Under the pieces are notes generated by a model. The model ran no database searches and was not told where the DNA came from. It saw nothing but the letters and a program-made list of their open reading frames with translations. Below are positions 42,217 to 54,025 of a stretch of DNA of 64,000 bases, one piece after another. This stretch comes from Merluccius polli (lineage: Eukaryota > Chordata > Actinopteri > Gadiformes > Merlucciidae), in contig JAOPHQ010005424.1 of assembly GCA_030340625.1 (NCBI GenBank), positions 124,001 through 188,000 of the forward strand, in the 5' to 3' direction. The position numbers were made by a program, and so were the translations under genes. Position 1 is the first letter of the stretch. Each line of letters opens with the position of its first letter.

Positions 42217-43222
42217 TCAGTCCACCTCCTTCTTCAGGTATTTCTTCATGACCGAGGCAACGTCTCCTCCCTCGCTCCCCTCCGCCTCCAGCCTCTCCCC
42301 CTGGGGCCTCCCCCCGCCCAGCCTGCGCCTGGACCCCCCAGCACCGGCCTGGGAGCTCCCCGCAGAGCTTCCCCCAGAGCTGGACGACTCAGACGTCTCC
42401 GAGCTCTTCCTGCTGCGGGACGACAGGGGCAGCTCTCCGAAGTGGACACTCAGAGCTCTCCTGCCTCCTCCTGCTCCTCCTCCTCCCCGGATGGACCCGA
42501 CAAGGCTGCTGGCCGACTGCGCCCTCCGGATGGCCGGCAGGATGTCCAACCCGGCGCCGTTTCGGCTGCCGTCTCCAATCAGGCAGCGGTTCTGGAACAC
42601 CATTGGCTCGGACCCCAGGGAGCCCTCGCCCCCATCCTCCAAGGTCACAATGCTGCTGCCCCCCAGCATGGGACGCCTCGCCGGGGGCTGAGGAGAGCGC
42701 TGCCGGGTGGGAGTGGCGCTTCCACTGCCTTCCTCCAGGTCCTCCTCTGGGATGGAGTGAGGCTGGTGGTGGCCTTGTTGGGATGACAGGGAAGAGAGGT
42801 GGGGCAGCGTTGGTAGCAGGGTGGAGGTGGAGGAGTCAGGGGTGACGTTGAAGCGGAATTGTTTGGTGGAGGTGGTGGACCCCCCCTCCCTCGCACCGCT
42901 GTTGGCGGCGCGAGGGAGTAGCGGGGAGGGAGGCTTGAGGATGCCAGGCCGGGGGTCGTGGAAGTCCTCGGGCCCCAGGGAGAGGGCAGAGGCGCGTCGC
43001 CTCAGGGCGGAGGCTCCGGTGGTCTGGTAGATGGGCAAGGAGACGGTGCTACCGGCCCCATCGCCCGGGTCAACACCACCACTGACACTCCCAGTGGCAC
43101 CACCTCCTCTGCGCTGGCGGAGTCCGTGCAGGAGCTCAGAGAGGGCCGAGGAGGACGAAGCTCGACCCAGTCCCCCTGTACCGCCCCCACAGGCCTCGGG
43201 GCCGTCCTCATCCACACACGAG
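42217..43222 (-). CDS. myo18a: myo18a terminal coding exon (residues 434-768)
   Basis: The acceptor is CTGCTGCAG after a TC-rich tract. The exon encodes 334 further residues and the stop. It is strongly GC-rich with Ser/Gly/Arg-rich disorder, and carries the P-I-Y-Q-T-T-G-A block near residues 497-504, a P-M-V-F-Q-N-R block and the terminal M-K-K-Y-L-K-K-E-V-D. GC-rich ORFs on the opposite strand are shadows. Confidence 0.95.
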
Positions 43223-44020
43223 CTGCAGCAGAGAGGGAGGAGAGAGAGAGACTTAAAATAAGGTACCTTGCTCCTTACGATCTGCAGGTTCCCTCCTTTG
43301 CTTCTAACAACATCTGAACACCTCAACTCTTGAGAACATCTCAGTCTGCCTTGCAAACATTTTTTTTAAGCTCTTTGTTTGTAGTTGTTGTTGAGTTGAA
43401 TTTTACATGGTAGTCGGACCACACTTAGGTCACACATACAAGTCACAAGTCACTAATACAAATAAAATAATTCATTTTTTTCTGATTCCAATTGCTACTC
43501 TGCACACCAAACGATAACATCTAAATCTAAAAACCCAGTCTGCTTAATGACATCACAGCAAACACTGCGATTTATCCCCCAATAACGACATGCCGTGAAT
43601 CGTGAGGACCTTACCGGAAGCTGTAGTTGCTCATGGTGTCTGCTACGGACTGGCGCCCAGCCTGGCTGCCGTAAGGGGACCCGCCGCGGGACGCCCCTCT
43701 TGGCATGCCCAGCCAGTTCCTGATGCCCTCGCCGACGTCCTCTGTCCCCACGCTGGACATGGAGTCGCTGTGGAACGGAAACAAAATCTCAACACCCAAC
43801 GTATTCCCTCTGTATACAGGGAGGCTTCTTTAGGACGTTTCTTATTTTCTATCAGGCCACAATGCGAATGCAAGCACATTTGATTTTGTAGACCATTTGA
43901 TCTAAACTTTAAATTTATCTTGGAGAATTGTAAGTTGAAATCCTGGATAAGATTGTTGTTAGGTTGGCATTCCAACTGAACAAAGCAAAACACCCAAATA
44001 AAGTTAGGATGCCAAAAAAA

Positions 44021-44073
<53 letters not shown>

Positions 44074-46094
44074 CACACACACAACATTTTCTCTCTTCCC
44101 AAATGACGTGTTCGAGCTGGTAGTGGATGGCAAGAGTTGCCAGTGAGTTTTTTGGCCGAATATTGATTTATCTTTTCTTTTTGTTGTTGAAGTGTCATGC
44201 TGTGTGAGTTCTATCACCATGGAGACGGCAGGATCAATTGATCAAAACCTTGTGTCTCATGACTGTGATCCTGTGATCTGTCCTCCAATACTTGATGCAA
44301 TGAGTTTCCTATGAGATTCTAGTTAGTCCTGGAGCTATTGTAGTAAACTCAAACTCAGCAGCCTATCAAACATTAGCATGGCCTAATTGTCCCATGCTAA
44401 CGTTTGATATATGTATGCTAACACCAACTATGATTGAAGCAGAGAATTGCATTGAAGTTTATTCCCTGCAAAGAAACTACCTTCACTCAACACTCCATTA
44501 TGGACTGAGCTATCTGTCTGTCTATGGCTTAGGGGTGTCCCCGACTAAGAATTTACATAGTCGAATCTGATTCGTCAAATCTTTCCTATAGTCGACTGAT
44601 CGTCAAATCATGTTTTTTTCTTTTTTTTTGCTCATTGATCCCTATTCTCATTTGCGACATTGGCGGTGTGTTTTGGACTTCAAGTCCAAAACACACCGCC
44701 GCCGAATGGCGCATGTCAAAACAGCCGCCCCTATTATTTTCTATGTACACCCCCACACTGGCGGCGCCCGCCCCACTACACTTCACGCCACTGTCCTATT
44801 TCACAGCGTCGCCGCGCGCCAAGTGCCGCCGAAAAGGCGCTTTTTTCTTTTCTTTTTTTTCTCTTCTGCTCCGGAGACGACTATATTCCTGTTGACATGC
44901 TGCAGCGCGCCGCTTCCTATGTGTGCTAGGAGCGGCACTTGTGTCATAGACGCGCTGCGGCGGCAGTGTGTTTGGCACTTGACATTTATACAAAAATAGG
45001 CTATATATCATGATTTATTGGGAGAAATAAACTATATGTAAAATCAGACATTCAGCACCGTCTATAGCCCGAATGGAATGATCCTGTGTTTTACCGACGA
45101 GACGGCGAGATTGGCAGTCGAATCAGGCTCCTTAGATCGAATCGTCAAATAGTCGACTATTCGGGGTCACCCCTACTATGGCTGTGTGTCTTGTATCGTT
45201 CGATTAACAGTTGAAGGTCTCTGGTAAATTTCCGCTCACAGCCACAACAACCGAAGAGGACAAAGCTAAGATACAGGCGATGCAATAAAATACACGCACG
45301 CACGCACACAGACACACAGTGGCACACACACACATCCATGAGAGATCTTACAGGTCTTTCCTACGAGATAAGGATTCCGTGGCAGTGTGAGTGCTGGATC
45401 AAAGAACACAGTGATTACAACGATGAAAATCAGACATACAAACGTATTAATAGACCAATGGAGATATTATGTAAGATTCAGTCATTCAACGAGAAGAAGA
45501 TTCAACACTGGTAGGTAGGAATTACCTCTCAGGGTCACTTTCACATATGAATGGACCAATGGAGATATGTATGATTCAGTAATTTAACAGAAGATTCAAC
45601 ACAGTTAGGTAGGAAATACCTCTCAGAGTCACTTTCATCGCTTGACTCCACTTCTTCCAGGGCAGCCTGCAGATCCACGATGCGACGGATGGATGTCTCC
45701 AGATCGGCTTGTAATGTCTGTCGGACGGCAGTGAGCTCCTCCACCTGCATTTCCTGTACACAAAAAATGTTTTTTATGAGAGATATCCATATTCTAATCA
45801 GAATTTGCAGTCGATGTTCAACACCAATATGCACATTACGACCTCTGGTGTTTTTGCTTTGTTTTTATTTATTAGTCATGAAGTGAATATTAAGTGCATT
45901 TTTAGGAGGACCTTGATACACATGAAACCTGACGCAGGTACAATCACAGTATTCATGAAATAATCATTATTTATGCAACACATATCATCAATGATGAATC
46001 ATTATGTATGACACTCATTATCAATTACAATCATAATGTTGTCATATGTTGTATGTGTCATAAATGTGACATTTAGTTTTTTAGGGGGCCTAAA

Positions 46095-46127
<33 letters not shown>

Positions 46128-49100
46128 GATTTTATTTAAAAAAGCGCCTTTCAGGTCACTCAAGGACACTGTACAACAGAATAAGTTAAAATCACACAAT
46201 GAAAATATACAGAGCACATGATAAAATAGACATAGTAAAGAGAGGATCAACATAATAAGATAAAATAAATAGGGCAAGTCTGACAGGAAGCATGGAGGTT
46301 AGAGGGAGTAGGCGGTCCGGAACAGGTGGGTTTTGAGTCTTGATTTGAAGAGGGGGAGAGAGTCACAGTTCCGGAGGTCGGGAGGTAGAGTGTTCCAGAG
46401 CTGGGGAGCAGAGCGACTGAAGGCTCTGCCCCCCATAGTGCTGAGGCGGGCAGGGGGCACAGAGAGGTGGATGGAGGAGGAGGATCGAAGGGAACGGGTG
46501 GGGATGTTGATGCGCAGGAGGTCAGACAGGTAGGGAGGGGCGAGGTTGTGGATGGCCATGAATGTGAACAGGAGGAGTTTGTAGTTAATGCAGTGAGTTA
46601 CAGGGAGCCAGTGGAGCTGCTGGAGGACAGGGGTGATGTGGTGGTATGAAGGGGTCTTAGTGATGATGCGGGCGGCAGAGTTTTGGACCAGTTGGAGTTT
46701 ACGGAGGGACTTGTGGGGGAGGCCGAAGAGGAGAGAATTGCAGTAGTCCAGACGGGAGGTGACGAGGCTGTGAACAAGGATGGCGGTGGTGTGGGGGGTG
46801 AGGGAGGGGCGGAGTCTGTTGATGTTGCGGAGATGGAAATATGCAGTGCGGGTAATGATGTTGATGTGAGAGTGGAAGGAAAGTGTGCTATCGAGGATGA
46901 CACCCAAGCTCTTTACCTGGGGGGAGGGGGAAACTGAGGAGCTGTCGATGGTGAGAGAGAAGGTGTTGACTTTAGCTAGGGTGGATTTAGTGCCGAGGAG
47001 GAGGATTTCAGTTTTATTGCAGTTTAATTTAAGGAAGTTTGAGGTGAACCAGGTTTTTAATTCAGAGAGACAATAGGTGAGGGAGGGGGGTGGGAGTGAG
47101 GAATTGGGTTTGCAGGAAAGGTAGAGCTGGGTGTTATCCGCGAAGCAGTGGAACTGGATATTGAATTTGCGGAGGATGTGGCCGAGGGGGAGGAGATAGA
47201 TGATGAATAGAAGAGGCCCCAGGACAGATCCCTGGGGCACACCGGTAGTGACTGGGGAGGGATTTGAAGTGAAAGATTTGAGCTGTACGAACTGGGTGCA
47301 GCCTGTGAGGTAGGAGTGGAACCAACTGAGGGGAGTGTGGGAGAGGCCAATGGAGGAGAGTCTACTGAGAAGGATGGGGTGTGAGATGGTGTCGAAGGCT
47401 GCACTCAGATCGAGGAGGATGAGGATGGAGACAGAACCAGAGTCAGCTGCAATGAGGAGATCGTTGGAGATTTTGATGAGGGCGGTCTCTGTGCTGTGAC
47501 GGGGGCGGAAACCAGACTGGAAAGGCTTGTAGAGTGAGGAGGGAGGGATAAGTGGGAGTGAAGTTGGGAGGCGACAGTCTTTTCGAGAATTTTGGAAATG
47601 AAAGGTAGGTTAGAGATGGGGCGGAGGTTACTGTAGTTGTGGGGGTCTGAGCCGGGTTTCTTTGACAGCGGCAGTTTTGAAAAGTGAAGGGACTATTCCA
47701 GATAAAATTGAGGAGTGAATAATGGCGGTAATGAGGGGGAGGAGGGAGGAGAGGCAGGATTTGACTAGGGTTGTGGGGAGGGGATCAAGCTGACAGGTGG
47801 TGGGTTTTGATTTGTGAATGAGAACGAAGAGTTCGGAGGCAGTGGGGAGAAGAAAACTGGAGAAGAGATGACAAGTAGGGGGAAGTGCAGGTGGGGAGAG
47901 AGGGGGGGAATTGGGATGTAGGTGCTGATGAATGGTATGGATTTTCAGATTGAAAAAGTCCAAAATGGAGTTGCAGGATTCAGTGGAGTACAAGTGGGGG
48001 GGCAGAGAATTGGGTGGGTGGAGGATTTTTTTGAGAACAGAGAAAAGGGTTTTTGAGATATATATTGTGAGATGTGGGAGGTGTACATGTCCTTGTGGAT
48101 GGTGAGACCGGTTTGTTTATATAGTCGCTCAAGTTGACGGTTTTTGGCTTTCATGGACCTGAGCTCGGGGGTAAACCAGGGGGCAGATGTAGAAAAGGAA
48201 ACAGACCGGGTTTTCAGGGGGGCGATAGAGGTGAGAGTGTTGGTGCGGCTGGTGTTGTAGAGAGTGACGAGTTCATCAGGGTTTGAGGTAGAGTCCGAGG
48301 TAGGAAAACTGTCAATGAGGGAGCAGAGGGTGGCAATGTTTATGTCCTTGATGTCACGGAATGAAATGAGATGGGGAGACTTGATTGTAGAGAGGCGGAG
48401 TGCAGCGTTGAAAGTGAGGAGGGAGTGATCTGTGGCGGGGAAAACATCAGCAGTGGGCTTGGAGGAAGTGAGACCGGAGCAGCAGACTAGGTCTAGAGAG
48501 TGGCCTTTGATATGGGTGGGGAAATCTATCAGGTTTTGTAATCCAAAGCTGTCAAGACAGGATGCAAAGACTCTGGTGAGAGGCAGGTTGATATTGTCCA
48601 TATGGATATTGAAGTCCCCCAGCAGAATAACGTTGAGTGAGAGAGTGGATATATGAGTGAGCAGAGTGGAGAATTCACTGATAAAATCACTGTGTGGCTT
48701 AGGGGGGCGTTAAATTGTAGCGATGATGGTTGGTGAGGGGCCAGGAAGCTTAAAAACAAGGCATTCAAAGGAGCTGAATGCAGGGACAGAGACGGGCAGG
48801 ACTTTCCACTTCTCGCGGTGAATTACCGCAAGACCTCCTCCACGGCCGTTGCCACGGGGACGGCAGATGTAAACAAAACCGGGAGGAGTGGAGTCGTTGA
48901 GTGGAGAAAAGTCATTCGGCTGTTGCCAGGTTTCAGTTAAAAAGAGAAAGTCAAGCTTACGGTCAGTGAGAACGTCTTGGATGAGATGACCTTTGCTAGT
49001 GAGTGAGCGAATGTTGAGGAGAACGAAGTTGACAGCGGAGGAGTCGAGTTTGACAGTAGCATTAGCCGACCTAGCTAGGCTGGCTAATGCATGGTGGTTG

Positions 49101-49566
49101 ACGGTGCGGCCGGAGTTGATGGGAGAGCGACGAGAAGTGGACCAGGTGGAGTTGATTGTACTGGAGTTGTTGCTGTGCTGGACATGTCTGCGGGACCCAC
49201 GGTGGATGTAGCGCCGATGAGGGGGGCAAGCGATGTCCAGGTGATGTTGCAGCTCCGGTGGTGGGGGCTCCAGTACATTCAAGCGGGTCCCGAGAGGGTC
49301 TGTGATGGAGTAGTGGAGTAGTCCTGCCACAGGATGATGGCAGAACGACAGGAATATCCAGACCAGTCCAAAGCAGGTGAGAGAGTTGTTGGGCCACATG
49401 ACGAGGCAGGAACCAGGTAAGCTTAGAAAGCCAGTGTCGCGACAGCCGGTTAGCAATTAGCTACCGGCGTTAGCCCGTGCACTGGTGGATAGGGGTGCCG
49501 GAGCGACAGCAGGAGTTAGCTGAGCGAGAGGAGCTGTTATGACTCACGCGACACTACTATTATTAT

Positions 49567-49614
<48 letters not shown>

Positions 49615-49623
49615 ACTACTGCG

Positions 49624-49660
<37 letters not shown>

Positions 49661-52170
49661 ACTACTACTACTACTACTACCACTACAAGCTACTATTACC
49701 GGCGAGCAGCGGCAACAAACATGCCAGCGTCCACTCGACCGGACGTGACGTACCCAGACTACTTGGAAAAAAAAGTGCGAGACACCCTATTGTAATATTT
49801 TTATTATTATTATTCCGCCAAAAAATACCTGCTCAGCCAAAACCGCCCAGTCGCTTTTTATGAAACTTTCCACAATGGTAGAGGGTGACTAAAGAAGGCC
49901 ACACAACAAAAGTTACAAGTATTAGCCCAATGGTGGTGCTATAGCAACCGTTTGAAAAGGCAAACTTTGAACAAGCATATCTCCTGACCCCTTTGACCTA
50001 CAGTCATGAAACTTGGTACTAGTGGTGGGCATAGATTAATGTGTTTAATCTAGATTAATCTCACTGTAATCTTGGAATTAATCTAGATTCATCTAGATTA
50101 GATTGGCTCATTTGAATTCTGTCGAAGGCATTCATAATATGTGTGTGCTACCTAAATAATGACTAAAAGTAAGTCTGCGCGATCGTAACCCATCCCAGAC
50201 CTACGACCGACGGGGGGGTCGCCGGGCAGAGGACGCAGCCATTCCGCAGCGCAGCCGTTCCGCGGCGCTTACTTTCCTTGGTGGAAATCCGGTATAGACC
50301 CAGCTCCCAACCTAACTTTGAGAATAGATTAACGGCGATAATTTTTTTATCGCGCGATAAGAGTCTCGCGTTATCGCAGCGCGTTAACGTCGATAACGGC
50401 CCACCACTACTTGGTACACATATGTATCTCCTGATGATGGATGACGAATTTGCCTCAACAATGCATCACTTCCACCTGGAATACATTTCCGCCATTTTGA
50501 ATTTTGTGAAAAACACTAAAATCCCTAAGGATCCTAAGTTTTTAGACTTGGGTGCACATCCTTTGGTACATACAATCTGCAGACCAATATCTTTCATTTT
50601 ATTTTAAACAAAGTCTAGTAGGCCACTTTCATTGGCCACTAGGAGCCAATGAAAAGGGAAAGGGCGTGGTTTAAAAAGGCATTTATACATAATCGCTTAT
50701 ATTGACATCAAGATGGACTCTGATGACTTCAGGACTGTTCAGGACAAAATTCTGAACAAAATTACATCAAGTTTGTGTCAATCGGGGCGTGGACCTGTGA
50801 CAAAGATGACCACAGTTTCTAGCCCGAATGACCGATTTGAGTGGAACCGGTTTTGGGACATTTGCGGGAGAAGGTTCGAATTGCTCAAGAAAGATGAAGA
50901 TGTTTGACTAAACAATATGGACACCAGAGGCCCAAATTGGTCCAATCAGATTGAAGGAGCCAAAAGGCAGGGTTATCTTGGGCCAATCTTCATCAAACTT
51001 ACTGTACTTACATGGGCCAAGACTAATCAGTCCAAAAGTCATCCAGAATTGACAATAGGGGGTGCTACAGCGATCGATTGAAAATCAAAACTACATTGAT
51101 GTTTATATGCACAGAGACATACATCGACACATATGTAGACACATATATGCATACATGAATATACTGTATATGACCATGCAGGTAGTATATGCTGGGTGGT
51201 GATGACATAGATGATGTATTCTAGGGTGGTGGTGATGATGTAGATGGTGTAGATGTGGTGATGATGCCAGGGTGGTGATGATGTAGGTGATGTATGCTAG
51301 GTTGGTAGTGACGTTGATAGTGTATACTAGGGATGATGAAGATGGTGTATATGCTAAGGACATAGGTTGTATATACTTGGTGGTAACGATGGTATATGCT
51401 AGCATGGTGGTAATGTAGATGGTGTATGCTATGGTGGTGATGATATCGTTGGGTGGTGATGATGTAGATTGTGTATGCTAGGGTGGGGGTGATGTAGATG
51501 GTGTATGCTAAGGTGGTGATGATGTAGTTGGTGTACATTCGGTAATGATGGTACAGATGGGGTAACTTGGTGTATGCGAGGGTGGTGATGACATAATTGG
51601 GTGGTGACGATATATGCTAGAGTGGAAATGATGTAGGTGTCGATGGTAGGGTGGTCATGACATGGATGGTGTATGCTAGCATGGTAATGACATGGATAGT
51701 GTATGCTAGGGCTTGTGATGACAGATAGTGTATGATAGGGTGGTGATGAAATGGATGGTGTATGTTAGGGTGGTGATGACAGATAGTGTATGTTAGGGTG
51801 GTGATGACAGATAGTGTATGTTAGGGTGGTGATGACAGATAGTGTATGTTAGGGTGGTGATGACAGATAGTGTATGCTAGGGTGATGATGACAGATAGTG
51901 TATGCTAGGGGGGTGATGCCATGGACGGTGTATGCTAGGGTGGTAATGACATAGTATATGCTAGGGTGGTGATGATGCCCGTACCAGCTCCATGCGCCGG
52001 CGACTGCTGTCCTGCTCCCTCTCGGTGAGGTCGTCCATCTCCAGCCTCATGTCGTGGAGGCGCTGCTGGTAGTAGAGGGAGCTCTCCCTCTCCCGGGCCT
52101 CCGTCTGGGCACTCTGCTCCAGCTCCTCTCCCAGACGCACCACACTGTCCCTCAGACGAAGAACCAGCAC

Positions 52171-52204
<34 letters not shown>

Positions 52205-53985
52205 CACATCACATCACATCATATCACATACATACACATGCACAAATCATGTTTGAATTGAGTCTGCTTACCTCAAATCTCTTCACCTGCCCCCTCTGGA
52301 ACTCCAGCTTGTTCTCCAGGTCACAAACACGGGCTTCCTGTTTACTGACGATGCTGCGCCCCACAGTGGACGACTCCAAAAACTGTACCCTGGATACACT
52401 GCACTGGAGCTGTGTACATAGAATAAATAGATACATAGATAAATAAATCAAATACTAAAACAAAAACAAAAAAATACATCTAAATAAATAGATAAATACC
52501 TATTTAAATAAATAAATAAAACAAACATACATACATCAAAAAGAAAATGGCTATGAGATGACATTTAAAAAGGATTTCTAGTGGCACAACATAAATTCTG
52601 TGGATCATTTCCAGTAAAGAATGCAAGATGCAAAGAACATTTGCTTCTCTCAAGTCAAGTTATATGAAGTCAGCCTCACCTCTTCCTGGAGGGTCTGCCT
52701 CTGCTTCTTTGCATCCTCCAGTTCAGCCTGCAGCTCCCTGATCTGGGAGATATCACTGGAGGACTGACACAAACAATCCAATCATTTTAGATGATCATTG
52801 AGATTGTTATTGTCCTCAAAGAGGACATTCATATTCAAAAACAAAGGGGCGTTCTTTTGCATTGAATTGAATTCAATATGAAACATGAAATAAACACATG
52901 CATCTACGTCCTACACATAGTTGTGTATTCAATAGGAGAAAAAAAGCACCTGAGCGATGAGGGCTTTGTGTTTCTTCATAAGCTCATTCAGGTCCTCCTG
53001 GTCCTCCTCTAGTCTCTTCAGGAGGTCGGTCTTCTCATGCTGCAGGAGAACAAGCTGCTCATCCAGCTGGAGGAGCAGGAGGGGGGCAAGGAGTAGAGGA
53101 GAGGAAAGAGGAGGAGAGGGTGGATAGGGGAGGAGAGGAAGGATGAGGAGGAAGAGTGGAGGAGAAGAGGAGGAGGAGGGGGTGCAAGAGTAGAGGAGGA
53201 GGAGGAGGAAGAGTGGAGGGGAGGAGGAGGGGAAGAAGAAGAAGGAGGAGCAGAGGAAGAACAAGAGGAGAGACATTGAAATTGAAATACATGTGGCACA
53301 CTTACATACACCTACACACGAAAACGCGCACACCTATATAAACACACATACAGAGGCACACACGGCATTCGCAAAAATACAACCGCACGTACACATACGC
53401 ACACTGACGAACACGAGAACACACCCCAACACACAGACTCACAAGGCTCTTGTGTTTGCATAGATGCTCCAGCTCAATCTGGGCGTTGTCCAGCTCCTGG
53501 GAGAGGGTCTTCTGGAAGCCCTCCACCTCACTCTTCCTCGCCTCACTCTCCTCCAGCTGAGAGGAGGACACCCTGTTAGTGTGTGTGTGTGTGTGTGTTT
53601 GTATACATGTGTGTGTGCGTGCATGCATATGTACGTACGTGTTTAGTCCCCCGTGACCCTTTTCACCCCCCAATAATGCATGCATGTGTGTGTATGTATA
53701 CATGTTTGTGTTTGTGTGTATGTATACATGTGTGCGTGGGTGCATGTGTGTGTGTGCTTGTATACATGTGTGTGCGTGCGTATACATGTGTGTGTCCATG
53801 TGTCTGTGTGTGTGTATATAGACACCTGGCAGTGCAGGCGCTCTATGTGCTCCTTGCTGCAGGGCTGGCTCTGTGCTGGTCCGTCCACCGTGGAGAGCAG
53901 CAGCTGGGCGTCCACCAGCAGGGCATGGGTTCTCTTCAGGTCACGACGCAGCTTCTTCTCTATGTCAAAGTCCCGGTGGCCCACC

Positions 53986-54025
<40 letters not shown>

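Noticed and set aside
43222..43258. Alternative acceptor (TTTTAAG) upstream of the last myo18a exon
   Set aside because: It would add 29 nt, which breaks the frame from the preceding exon; CTGCTGCAG gives the correct phase and conserved reading.
42134..43317. Long GC-rich plus-strand ORFs opposite the last myo18a exon
   Set aside because: They are shadows of the GC-rich minus-strand coding exon, with no motifs of their own.
46333..47076. Several plus-strand ORFs across 46.3-49.3 kb
   Set aside because: They lie antisense to the LINE reverse transcriptase and endonuclease and show no protein motifs.
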